Below, piece after piece: positions 40,785 to 52,300 of a stretch of 64,000 nucleotides of DNA (position 1 is its first letter; each line of letters opens with the position of its first letter). Made by a program: the position numbers and the translations under genes. Source of the stretch: Onchocerca volvulus (lineage: Eukaryota; Nematoda; Chromadorea; Rhabditida; Onchocercidae); assembly GCA_000499405.2 (NCBI GenBank), contig HG738136.1, positions 2,520,646 to 2,584,645 of the forward strand. Reading direction: 5' to 3'. The notes below the pieces were generated by a model that saw only the letters and a list, made by a program, of their open reading frames with translations, did no database searches and was not told the origin of the DNA.

Positions 40785-41015
40785 TTTGCATTCTTATGCA
40801 ACCCAGCTGATAATTATAGTTTGAGCCCCATGTTAACATCAGCACTATGACTGAAGTATGTCTTTATTGCAAGGCTCTGAAATTTAATGGAGAAACGAAA
40901 GGAATGTGTTGCGCAATCGGAAAAAAGAAATTAAACTGCCTCAATTTGAAGAACCACCAGAACCATTAAAAACTTTGCTTGCCGGATATACTGCCGATTC
41001 AAAGCGTATTCTTCC
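40785..41015 (+). pseudogene. Helitron replicase fragment, frameshifted
   Basis: Three open pieces read in order but in different frames. First, a segment like AF-x-NPADNYS. Next, from ATG 40849, EVCLYCKALKFNGETKGMCC. Last, from about 40930, IKLPQFEEPPEPLKTLLAGY. The C-x2-C-KALKF-x-GET-x-GMCC and LP-x-(F/L)-EEPPEPLK-x-LL-x-G patterns are typical of the segment just before the Helitron_like_N domain in animal Helitron proteins (family knowledge). Frameshifts and the loss of everything downstream show a dead fragment, not a working transposon. Confidence 0.75.
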
Positions 41016-41348
41016 TTCATGTTTTTCATTTTTCATTACTTTCTGTCAACTTTTTCAGTCTTGTAAATAAATGATTGCATATTAAGTTCTATCAATTCAT
41101 CGATTTCATTGTTTCTTTTCATACATTTTTTTCTTTCATACATTTGCACAATGGTTATTTTATTTTCTTCCAATTGATTCATATACATCTATTATTTGTA
41201 ATAAATTTCTGAAAAATTTTTCGCAAAAATAGTAATAGAAATTGTCAGCTATGGAACTTTTGCAATATATCCGATTATGCCCCGTTTTCAACATTAAAAG
41301 TAACAGAGAGAAATTAACTAGAAATAACTTTCAATTTTGTGGCTCTTC

Positions 41349-43686
41349 CTAATTATCGATATTCCTATAGATATCGATAATCAGATTATCGATTATTTGT
41401 AGCGTTTGATCAAACATTTCTTTTGTATTGATTACAGTACTCTTCTCATCACTGATTTGTATGCATTCTCCAGCTGCCAGTTTTCCTGAAATTGAAATTA
41501 AGTATAGATAAATAATATCAAAGAATTGCATAATGGGGAAAATTTTATGAAATTTTACCAATATTTAACTCTTTGGGTAAACATATTGATTCGATTGCAC
41601 TGACTTCTCGCTCAATTGATTCAATCATTTTATCAAAATTATAAGTTCTGAAGTACAGAGATAGTAATAGCAAAGAAAGGTTCTTGAAACATTGCTGTTT
41701 TCATTTGTAATGTAAATTAATTAAATAATTTCTTTATCATCAATTTTGCTCAACTTCAGGAATTAATTTGTTAATTAATGATAAAAACTGAAACTTGAAA
41801 TTTCAATTTTCAGATTAGACTATCATGCTTTTTTGATAAAATCTCATGAATATTGTATGATTTCACATACCTTTCAATCAACAACTCCGATTGCATGGAT
41901 TTTAACAATTTAATGATAGCAGCAGTATGGGTATTATCACTGTCATTCCAGAAAATTTCCGGGTAAGTATTAAAGACAAGAATCTTTTTAGATACTGTTT
42001 CGTAATATTTTTGCATAACTTTTTTTTTAATATTTTTTGATCTGAAAATTTTTTCTTCATTTTTTAGTTTCATTTTAAATTTTCAAAGTATCGATTTTTC
42101 TAGACATTGATAAAAAAGAGAAATACTGGAAATTTGATTGTTTTTTTTTTTTTGATTAGTTGCTAAGAAATTTGATGCCCGTTTTTCTTTTTCGACTCAG
42201 TTACTAAAACATATGCTTATGATTTGATATGATTTCATCAATTTCCTAATTTTGAATTATTATTTCAATCAATGAATCAATAAGTATTCAAAGATTGTCT
42301 CTAATTTCAATCCTTATGTCTATGATAATTTTTAGAAGTAATACACTGGTGACGACTTATTATATTTTAGTCAATGTGCTTTCTTCTTATTTGAATAAAA
42401 TTGTATGATGTTTTATTCATTTGAATATTTAGGAATTTATCATTTAACCGAATTCTCTTTTCATCATTTTCCGAATCCTGTTGACTTTGCTCATCCATAA
42501 ATGCTTCTGAGAATACTTGAGATTCATCAGTTGCTATTGATGACGGAATATGTGATAAGGAAAAATTAACGATATTTTTGGGCGAAATATTAATTGTTGT
42601 TGGAATTGATTTGGCTAAAAAATTTTTAGTTTTTTAAAAATAAAATTTTGAATTCTAAGGTAAATTCACTAATTTTTGTATAATCTTTACAACGCATGTA
42701 TCCTTTCAATTGACATTGCGAATATTGCGCTTTATTTTCACTCCAATTTTCAATCCAAAATCAGATTTAAGATTAATTCATAAGGAATTATTATTCATTT
42801 CAAGCAGCAATTTTGTAAACGCCAAAATGAATTATGACTGCTTCTTGGATCTCTTAGCATTTGCACTGCTCTCTTTGAAATAATAAAAAGAAGCAATTAA
42901 TGCACAACGAAGAATAAAATTTGCAATTATCATTTTTTAAGAAAATGATTTATGTGGACAAACAGCTACATAGAAAAAATTTTTTCAAATTTGACTCTAA
43001 TTTTTAACTCAATTTGCTTAATTTATTTAATAGGAAATACATTAAGTTTTCTTATTTTGAATTTTATTGAAACGCTTTAATAAAAATTAACTTATTAATA
43101 CTTACCAAATTTCTGTTCATTTATAACTTCATAAATTGTTGGACAGACTTGTTGAAGCTTATAGTCTTCTGCTATCTTTTTAGAAACACATTTTAATAAT
43201 TTCACTTTTATATAATGCGCAACAAAGCATTCTGCAAAATGCATCTGATAGTCTGGCTTTCGTGAACTGGTTTGATTTGGAATTCCGATTGCCTTTCCTG
43301 ACTTTGCGAACAGATTCTTTTTTTGGACTATAATAATCGGTAAAATTTTTTTTTTGATGATTCTATTTTCGGCAAGGTTTTTATGTATAAGCTGTTATTA
43401 CGAAGTGTTGTTAACGTTTTTTTTTTTTTTTTTTTTTTTTTGGGAATTTTTTAAAACTTTGAAATTTAAAGCCAAAAATTCTTCCAATAAAATTTGCGAA
43501 AATTTACTAGTTCTTGGATAAGTTTCCTTCAGTGAAGCACTATTATCATTATCGAAGGATTCTTGACTGGAAACAGTTATATCTGTGAAGGATACGCTAG
43601 TAAGCTCGGAGCTCAAACTTGAAGTTCCAATCGTACTTTTCGATTCAGACAAATATGAACTGCAGCTCAACAGATCATTCCAGTCA
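41349..43686 (-). CDS. Unrecognised multi-exon gene, 5' end unresolved
   Basis: I do not recognise the family. Six exons join in frame: 43686-43508, 43327-43106, 42614-42449, 42041-41871, 41647-41559 and 41485-41349 (stop TAG), about 320 residues. The first part is Ser/Thr-rich with many acidic residues (SSLSSELTSVSF). A middle part has Cys and aromatic residues (HFAECFVAHYIKVKLLKC). An acidic linker follows (EQSQQDSENDEKR), then a helical C-terminal part (KKILVFNTYPEIFWND, ELLIERTYNFDKMIESIERE, a MFDQTLQIIDNLIIDIYRN end). No signal peptide or TM segment is visible. Five clean GT-AG introns with consistent phases argue for a real gene. The first exon begins in phase 2 with no ATG. The only visible upstream ATG exon (43811 to 43749) would end in an in-frame TGA, so the start is missing. 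Confidence 0.7.
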
Positions 43687-44569
43687 CTGCAAAAATTCCG
43701 ATAGTCAAAATTTCAAAAATAATATTTATTTAAATTCTATATAAATTACTTTCATCTTCGATTGGCATTAGTTGTAATCGTCTCGTTGATGGAATTATGC
43801 AAAGACGACATCAAAATCAGTAGAAATAATAATTTTGCATTTCCTATTAAAAAATTGAAATCATGCAAAGATAAATTAACAAGCATATTTAATTTACATT
43901 GTTACATTAGCTGTTAGACTTCAAATTTCAAAGTTTTGTGAGCCAAAATCATGTTCTCAAAAATCCTGAAAGCTGAAATACTCTGATAGCTTAATTTCAG
44001 GATGTCGCAATACGTATGGAAAACATACATGATCAAAGATTAGTTAACTTACCAATTCATGACAATTTTTGAGAATAACAACCCGTCAGTCTGATTTCGC
44101 GATATGAAATGATGACAGTATTTCATATTCAATTAAATTTTATTAACTTTTCTTTTCTGAAATCATGCATCACTTATTCAAATTAAGAAAGGTAGTAAAT
44201 CAAACCTTAAAAAATCAAAAAATCAAACTTAATCAAACTTTTAGTAGTTAATTCAACAAACAGTACAAGGTTTATCAGCAGAAATATTAGTAGACTTCGT
44301 GAATTATTTAATGAAAGTTTCAAATAAATTTGACAAATATTGTCAAATTTTTTGTAAAAAGTGTAAGATATTCCAGTTCTCGCGTAATTACGGTTTACTA
44401 TACAACGTTTTCCGCATATAAATAAGAATGATCTCATCGCTTAGATTTGTTTGCCAAGTGAACCATTTTAAACACTCTTAATCAATAAAAACTGCTGGTC
44501 AGAAAATGCCGATGAGCTCTTTGTCTGAAAGATTGCAAAATGATTGCACTTATGTCAATTGTCGAATAA
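43687..44569. other. Region upstream of the unrecognised gene
   Basis: It should hold the missing 5' exon or exons and promoter. A minus-strand open frame at 44437-44207 (starts MRSFLFICGKRC) has no donor in the needed phase, so I did not join it. Otherwise AT-rich sequence. Confidence 0.4.
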
Positions 44570-45080
44570 TGTAGGGACTAAATCTTTGTTCTTTGTTTAA
44601 ATGTTTTAAGCATTGCTTATCTCTTATCTTTATCCATATAAATTTTTTTTGTATGATTAATATATGAACCTCCACTCCTATCAAGAATGATTGTACAAAA
44701 GTAAAATTTTTGAGGCAGCAGGATCAGTGCCTAAATATATCACCAGCAGCAGCGGCAGCAGTCTCTTCAGTATTCCTACCATCAGTACATCGAGGCTAGT
44801 GGCGGGCTTTCAGTGTCTACAAGTGTCGACATTGTTAGTTCATCAGCAACAAGGGAACTACATCAGCGGCAAGCTCTCCTACATCAGTATCAGTCGCAAA
44901 ACCTTTCCGGTCAATAATCAAGCAATCTCAACAAAGCACAAGCAACAATGCATGAAAGGACCACTATTGGTATTATTTTTATTACTCGATTATTTTTTTC
45001 TCATTGTTTGTTATTGTAAAGTGCGGTATTGTTTATAATACCGTGTAAACTAAATAAAGGCTATTTTTGATCTAGTCAAG
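44570..45080 (+). mobile_element. Possible solo LTR or LTR-like transcription unit
   Basis: Starts TGTAGGGACTAAA and is followed by a CATATAAAT TATA-like box near 44635. It then has a GC-richer stretch of CAGCAG, CATCAG and ATCAGT words with a 115-codon Ser-rich open frame (44691-45038). Near the end, a perfect 7-bp hairpin (CGGTATT/AATACCG, 45024-45043) lies ten bases before AATAAA at 45053-45058. TATA box, poly-A hairpin, signal and TG start together recall an LTR. I found no clear CA end, target duplication, primer site or second LTR, so this is tentative. Confidence 0.3.
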
Positions 45081-45288
45081 TTGCAGCAGCAAAAAAGATC
45101 TCCAATCCAATGACTCTAGAATCCCAAATCATAAATCAATCAGAACCCTCTTTCTTCTACACAAAAAAACTGGTAAAATTTTGCACTACTCTTTTGGCCT
45201 TAATTGCATTCTTTTTGCTATTATCTCTTCGGCTTCCTCTCCTTGCCATATTAGGCACAAGCGACTCATTTTCACTCAATCTATGTAA

Positions 45289-45490
45289 ATAAAAATGTAA
45301 ATGTTCGCTGTTATCAGCCTTAAATATTCGAAAATTCTCCTCGATGCTTTCAAATTTACACACAATCTTGCATTCGAATAGGCGCATGTTTTTATATAAA
45401 CATAATTGGTTTTTTTTTTTTTTACGTTTCACACCTATGACAGCTAGAAGTAAGTGAATGAACTGAACCAATTGACCACGCCTACTTTTG
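45289..45490. repeat. Repeat module shared with 57.99 and 40.3 kb
   Basis: 45289-45407 resembles 57998-58117: AAAAATGTAAATGT at the left and AATAGGC(G/A)C(A/G)TGTTTTTATATA at the right. 45428-45490 matches, in reverse complement, the module at 40332-40470 (AGTAGGCGTGGT and CACTTACTT words). The nearby minus-strand open frame (45507-45157) reads through these and is not a supported gene. Confidence 0.55.
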
Positions 45491-45604
45491 TAGTGTTGAC
45501 GTGACATTCAGCATGAAATGCTCAATACGCTCGGTGAAAGCATCGAATGCATTCAGTGCATTCGTATTACAATTTCATTTTCTTTTTTTCATTTTGTATA
45601 GATG

Positions 45605-46170
45605 AATGTTTCAAGTTGATCAAGTATTAAAAGCAACAAATTTAATCTCTAGCAGAAAAAAATGACGGATTATTTTCTTTTTCAAAGATTTCGAATTCAT
45701 GCGAAAACACGATTATTTTTTTGAGGAAGAAAAATATTGATGGATTACTGGATGATTGTCTTACTTGAGTGATATCCCTTAAGGATGGGAAATTCCAAAA
45801 TATTTTAAATTTGGAAGAAATAAGAGAAAATAGTTGGATAGATTGATTAAAGAATATGTTAGTGTTGAATTTTTCTCCATTTCAGTATTTCACTAAAATC
45901 TTTAAAATTGTTTACGTGATATTCTCAAAAATCTTTAAAATTGTTTGAATGCTATTATATTGGCATGAAACATCCGAAAAGATTGATTGTAACGAATCTT
46001 ATCATAGCTAAAAGCTTTTCTTTTAGGCTCATCTTGCCATATTTTTCAACTATTTTGCTTTATCTAACGCTTTATTATACGTTTTATATGAACAAATATT
46101 GCAATAAATCTTTAATTGAAAAGAAAAAAGAAACAATTTGCTACAGAAAATATATGAAAAGGAAAATCAA
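45605..46170. repeat. Dispersed repeat, copy 2
   Basis: Second copy of the element at 39690-40200, same orientation. It has a small insertion around 45700 (GAATTCATGCGAAAACACG) and a poly-A containing tail. See copy 1 for the shared landmarks. Confidence 0.8.
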
Positions 46171-46787
46171 AAAATAATTAAAAGTAATATTTTTGCTTGA
46201 ATAAATCAAAAAAATCTAGATGATGAGCTAAAAAAAAAAAAAAAAAGAAAAGCAGTTTAACTGTCTTAAGCATTGCTTGTTTATGTTTCAATTAGTTCTG
46301 TTTAATCGTTCCTATACATATTAAAAATCAATTTAAAGTTAGCAACCTAAAGTGTAATTACTTCTTATTAATTCTTTAGAATCTAAAATCTACCACTTTT
46401 TCTTCTATTTTAAAACTAATTTATCTGTTCTACTTATATAATGGCTGTAACAATTATTTTCAGAATTTAAGTTCGGCTATTTACAGCACTTGCTTTACAT
46501 AATCGAATGTTTCACATTTCTTCATTATCAATTCTTTGTCTAGAATTTCCATACTATCTTTTCATATTGCATTCCTGCATTTCCGAGCAATTTCTTCATC
46601 AATATCTCTTGATAATTTCAATGACATAAATGACATAAATTTCACTCAATTTTATTTTTCCGGTATAACTTTGGAAATGAAGACCAAAATATTATCAGCT
46701 TTACGAGCGTCAGCAGCGATTATCTTAATTTTGAAATTTTAAAATAAGATTTTTGAAAAATTGAGATCGCAAAATTTTTTTCATTTA

Positions 46788-46903
46788 AATCTAGCATAAA
46801 AATAAACAGTCTTTTCTAAATTTCGATTAGAACAGTTTTTTTCTAATCTAGCATAAAAATAAACAGTCTTTTCAAATTTCGATTAGAACAGTTTTTTTCT
46901 AAA
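46788..46903. repeat. Recent tandem duplication, unit about 60 bp
   Basis: AATCTAGCATAAAAATAAAC, AGTCTTTTC, AAATTTCGATTAGAACAG and TTTTTTTCTAA occur twice back to back. The second unit lacks only a TA. Near identity means a young duplication. Confidence 0.85.
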
Positions 46904-47015
46904 GCATTTGTTTTTTTCTTTCTTGAAAATTATAATAGATTTTTTTTAATGCATGTGAAAAAAAATCTTCATAAGCTTGAAATTTCGAAAAAGGAAGTTT
47001 TTATAAGTTCAAATT

Positions 47016-47440
47016 TTCGAAAATTTCATTTTTCAAATCACCGTTATTTTTCAATATTGCAAGAAGTATTTCATAATCATTTTTGTGAAAATTTAAGATT
47101 TTAAAAAATCTATTATAACTTTTAAGATTAAGATTTTCAGGTAAAATAAATCTTGGCGGTGATAAAATCATGAGATATAATAACAAAAGCCTGGGCTAGC
47201 CAACATTATCAGACTATTCAGTAATTGATAAATCCATCTTTTAAGCTTTAACAAGTTTAGAACTTGGGAAAACTTCATTTTTCAAATCATCGTTATTTCT
47301 CAATATTACAACCATATATCATAATCATTTCATAATTTTCAGGTAAAATGGGTTTCGGCATTCATAAAATTAATGGGATATAATAATAAGAGCAGTGATA
47401 AGACAATCTTCAAGCTAATCATTATCTCAAACCATTCCGT
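47016..47440. repeat. Diverged tandem duplication next to palindrome
   Basis: Two successive blocks share TTTCATTTTTCAAATCA, CGTTATTT, CAATATT, TCATAATCATTT, TTTTCAGGTAAAAT and a GG(T/C)...ATAAAAT...ATATAATAA tail. The first begins near 47018, the second near 47267. The second block runs into the left arm of the palindrome. Confidence 0.65.
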
Positions 47441-47675
47441 AATTGACAGTAACAACAAAACCATCCGAAATGGCCGGCATCATCAAATCATTCGGTAACT
47501 GCCAGCAGCAACAAAACCATCCGAAATGTCGCAAAGAAATCGCTACTATCAGTTACCGAATGGTCTGATGATGCTGACCATTTCGAATGGTTTCGTTGTT
47601 ACTGTCAATTGCCGAATGGTTTGATGATGCTGGTTGAAGATGGTCTTATCACTGCTCTTATTATTGCATCCCATT
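47372..47675. repeat. Large imperfect palindrome (inverted repeat, arms about 130 bp)
   Basis: The left arm at about 47372-47504 pairs with the right arm at about 47546-47675. Matching blocks include TAATAAGAGCAGTGATAAGA, CAATTGACAGTAACAAC (AATTGACAG in the left arm), AACCAT(C/T)CGAAATGG and CATTCGGTAACTG. The arms contain a roughly 60-bp subunit repeated about 1.5 to 2 times (AACCATTC.GTAATTGACAG then AACAAAACCATCCGAAATG). A transcript would form a long hairpin. It may be a fold-back transposon or a repeat-mediated inversion. Confidence 0.85.
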
Positions 47676-47704
47676 GTTTATATAGCTATCGAAATCTTGA
47701 GTTT

Positions 47705-47849
47705 CGAGCGATTCTGGCGTGCAAATCGATCGTCTGATTTTGGTAGAAAGACGAGAGACTATCGAACCATCTAGTAGCTGGTTCCATCTGAAGTTTCCCT
47801 CAAGATAGCTGAAGTACGCAATGATGCAGTTATTTTCGGTAAAGCGAAT
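47705..47849 (+). pseudogene. Degenerate nuclear 28S rRNA fragment
   Basis: The order of conserved large-subunit rRNA words is kept: TTCTGGCGTGCAAATCGATC, TCGAACCATCTAGTAGCTGG, GAAGTTTCCCTCA(A)GATAGCTG and CGGTAAAGCGAAT. Eukaryotic 28S has these words in this order in domain II. The stretch between them is changed (GGTAGAAAGACGAGAGACTA in place of GGGTATAGGGGCGAAAGACTAA), and no rRNA continues beyond about 47849. It is therefore a truncated, mutated insert and not a working gene. Confidence 0.85.
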
Positions 47850-48570
47850 TTTTTTTCTCTATTATTAGCTGAAAGATCAAAATATATGTAGCATCCGATG
47901 ATCTCAAATGATGTTCTTTGATAGACGAAAAAATAATGTTAAAATAGTATCAGTGAAGTGTGACGAAAAATTTGAAATTATAATAAAATTAGATTCAAAT
48001 TTTTGATTTGTAACACGATAATATGCTATGTTTTGTGGTAATATTGATATTTCAATGAAAAATCTCTTCCCTTGGACAAAAATATTATCATAATTAGAGA
48101 ATATGATAGAATGAATATAATTAAGTCTTTTAAAAAGATGGATGATACTTTCAGTTTTTTTAAATGTAACCTTTGAACGACTTATTCATAGAAAACATTC
48201 GTTGATCAATGCTTGTCAAATTAGTATGTATTTACTAATAGATTCAAATTTCTAATCATTAATTTAAAATTTGAAATTTATGAACTGCCAATTATCATAT
48301 GAATCATTATTTTATATCAAAACTGGTAAATATGTCAATAAATCACCGAAATAAAAAAGCAAAAAATAAGATCTATAAAACAATAAAAAGGCTATATAAT
48401 AATCTACATCATAATAAAAAAATAGATGAAAATTGGCAAAAAGTTTAGCATTATGATGATTAAAGCAATCACTGAGTAATTGAATTTAAATCAAATAAAT
48501 AATCAAAGAATTTGTGATTAGCGGATATCTAATTCCTCAGTATTGCAGATATTCATTATCTCCAGATGTT

Positions 48571-49070
48571 TTTTTTTTTTAATAATTAGTTTCTATAACC
48601 ATATACACTTACAGGATAAACAAATTTGAACTGTTTCGAAAAACACAATACACAAGTTGTATTATAAATAAGACTGAATGGTGCTGGAATAGCAGTAAAA
48701 CATTCAAAATATTCTGCATAGATTTGACAACGAGGGAATTTCCACGCTTGATTTTGATTATCCTGCAGATTTAGAAATTCTGTCCATTAATATTTCAGTA
48801 ATAACAAAAAGTTATGCACTTGGTAGTGGGAAATTACAATAATTTCAGTGTGAATCTTGAATGTTCAAATTAAAAATCCTGTTTTAGCCTATTGTATTAA
48901 TATCAACTGAAAACTGTGTCATATTTCAACATACTGCTATTCCAGCACCATTCAGTCTTATTTATAATACAACTTGTGTATTGTGTTTTTCGAAACAGTT
49001 CAAATTTGTTTATCCTGTAAGTGTATTATTATAGAAACTAATTATTTAAAAAAAAAAAAAAAAAAAAAAA
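48571..49070. mobile_element. Fold-back / MITE-like element with about 125-bp inverted arms
   Basis: The left arm at 48571-48697 and right arm at 48932-49070 are near-perfect reverse complements. Matching blocks include AATTAGTTTCTATAA, CACTTACAGGATAAACAAAT, GAACTGTTTCGAAAAACACA, AATACACAAGTTGTATTATA and TGAATGGTGCTGGAATAGCA. The 234-base loop has no recognisable gene. The ends are poly-T and poly-A. The high arm identity implies recent insertion or gene conversion. It lies just downstream of the receptor gene stop. No transposase is encoded. Confidence 0.85.
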
Positions 49071-49329
49071 CATATATGAAACAAACAAAGAATATTGAAG
49101 GAGAAAATAAGCTTTTATTCTGTCAGATAGCACAGAGATAACAATATTTATTGATTTATTGAAATTAAAATAGATCAAATGTGATTTTCAGAATAAAGTA
49201 TTTCTTATTACAATTTTTGTACATATTCAACCAAAAGATAAAGTTGGGTTCATGAACAAGCAGTAAAATGAAAATGCTTGATATTTGATTATCATTTTCT
49301 GATAATTTGATTTAAATTTGATAATTGAT

Positions 49330-52300
49330 CTATAGATCCTGAAGAATCGAATTAAATGTCTTGATGTGAAATTTATTACCAGTAGAAATAGCATCAATAT
49401 TGTTTCGATGATATGATATTGCGAATTTCGATGGCGAATTTCGGTTGCATAGCAGCTATAAACAAAATTAAAGAAGTGATAGAAATAAGCGGAAGATTTT
49501 TTTAATTAAAAAGATTTCACCTTTAGAATCATAAAAAAATCAAATGTTCCTTCATAATTTAAAATATTTTAAATCAGGAAAACAAGAACCAAAAATCATA
49601 AAGTTGAGAAAGAAAAGTTAAATTCTGAACAAAGTTCTGCGATTTTAGTACACAATTTTGAGGTAAATTTGTACAAAAGTCGAATAATAATATAATTGCA
49701 GTTATTAATCATTTCAACTTGAGCTAAATTCGAATTTTGAGCTTCTGTTAAAATTTTAATCTTTAATAACTTTCAGATTGAAATTTCCTAAAATTTTAAT
49801 TATTTAATAATTTTCAAACTACATGATGGGCATATTAGCTGTCGCGAATTTCAATATCTCGAGACTCCAACCAAATACCAAACAAATAAATAATTAAATG
49901 AATTCCTCAATGTAAAGGAATGTAACCAATATTGTGAATCATTTACACTCCTTAGATTTATTTTCCATTACATTCTCATGCTTTCTCTGCTTTTACCTAT
50001 GATATCTTTGTATTCCTCTCATACAAGAAACGTCTTTGCTATCAATCGCTCACAGTACTCATCTAAAATCACATTTTTGTTCAAATTCACATCCCTAATC
50101 TCATTAAATTTTATTACGTTGTTTATGTTGTAATTGCGTTTTAACAGTTTCCGGTGTTTAATGTAAACCACTTCCATCTCTAATACTGTAAATCTAGTTA
50201 TATTAAGAAAATAGCTCGACTCGACTTAACAAAACTTAGCCCAACTCGACTGGACGCTACTCAGCCAACTCGACTCGGCATAACTCAGCCCAACTCGACT
50301 CGACGTAACTCAGCTCAACTCGCCTAGACTCACTGGTAATATTTTGCTATTGATCAACATCACTCATCATGATTCAGAAATATTCACGACATTAATATTT
50401 ATGTCGCATGTTTTGGATAGAATTATCAATCTGACATATGCTAGATCATGCAAATATTAGATAAATAATAATTTGTATTGAAAAATCCAGAAATATACCT
50501 TGAAAAGGAAATCATCGGAATGTATAGTATGAGGTTTAATTGATGATTCCCTGGTACCGGATATTAAAATCCGTTTTCGCATCGTTCTTTTCTTTCTAGC
50601 TCTTTTACGACAGCGAAAGAGTAATGTCACGTTAGTAATGTATCGACCAAGCCATCGCAACTAAAGCGCAACATTTTTACCAAATATTATGTTTTCGAAA
50701 AAAAATCGAAAAAATTCAGAGTGAAAGAGATGAAGAAAGAGAAAGAGCGAGAGAGAGAGTTATTTGATAATTTAAGATTTAAAATAATTGAATTTTAAAA
50801 GTAATACAAAATTATGCGAATGAAATCGTAACTGTCCTCATTCTTTCTATTTGCTCGTTTATTTGAGTTAGTTTTTGAAAAATGAAAGTTCCCGAAGGGT
50901 CACCTTTGCATTCATTGGTGGTATTCTCAAGATGACCAATAATGGGTTGAAGAAAGGATTTACGAAAGCCGCAATTCGAGCTAATTGAAACCATCGCGCC
51001 CACTCCACCGCATCTTTACGATTTTGCGCCCAAAAAATGGCTATTTCGACAAATGATTGCCCGGCAATCGAGATGAAATTAGCACATATAGATAATAGAA
51101 GAGTTTGGAAAAGCATTTCACGACGTCGTTGTGGTTTACATTCACTAAAAATATTCTTTGATTATTTTAAATTTCTTCCAAAAATAATTTTTCTACATTT
51201 ACATATTTTATTCCAATCAGATTTCGATTTTTAAAAAAATGAAAAAATTTTGACGATTGCAACTTTTTTTTTTTTTTTTTTAAACAACTAAGTTTAAACA
51301 AATAATTCAGATGAATAATAATTTAACTCTTGAAATCAATTTTTCAAAGATTAGTATCCTATCAAAAATAATTTTGTTTTGAAAAAATTGAATACTAAAT
51401 GAACCGTCTTTTCCCACTTAATAGATTGCTTTCTCGACGTATACTGCGATGATAGCAAATTGTCACAACAAATATTACCAATCCTATTACTAGAAAAGTT
51501 AGCGTGAAAAACGTATGACCACGTAACAAATAAACGCCAAAATTGTGAAATGGCGAAATTCGATCGCAAAGATCACCAAAAACATTATAATCTGCTACCA
51601 TCAAACTGGAACAGATGTGTAAAATTTATTAAATTTTTGTTATTAAAAAAAATTAAAATTTTTTATTTTCACAATTAATTAAAAGTTAAAATTTATTTCA
51701 CAATTATTATCCGAGTTATTTAGATAATACTATGGACTTTAAATTAAGAATCAGTTTAGATAAGTTCAATTAATCATTTTTAAACTAAAATTCAATAGTT
51801 TATTAACTAATTTTTGGTATCTTCAAAATATTCTTCATTACAATGAATGATCTATATTCTCATCCAAAATCATTGTTATGATTATGACGATAAACATGAA
51901 TTTTATTTCTTCTATTAAAAAATTAAACCTTTTTTCAGTACACTGAACATCATGTCGATGAGCTTTCAGAATTTTCAACAGTTGACCGATAAAATGAATT
52001 GCTGTAAGTTGAAGAGAGGAAAATAAGAGATGTGTAATAAATAAAAATATCCAAACAAGTGAAAAAATTAAAATTACACATTTTCGTGACAGTCGTATTG
52101 ATTTACCTACCATTGAACGATTTATAACAACCTGAACATAAATAAACATAAACATCGTAATTTTTATTTTTATTCTTAATACAATTTTTACAATGATATG
52201 ATTTATAAAGCAATTTCTAGAATGCTATTATTATTATAATTATAATTGCGATAACTTTTGCGAGATACCGTAAAAAAAAAAAAAAAAAAACATGATTTTT

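Noticed and set aside
43749..43811. ATG exon (MSSLHNSINETITT) as the first exon of the unrecognised gene
   Set aside because: To meet the phase of the next exon its frame must pass an in-frame TGA just before the donor.
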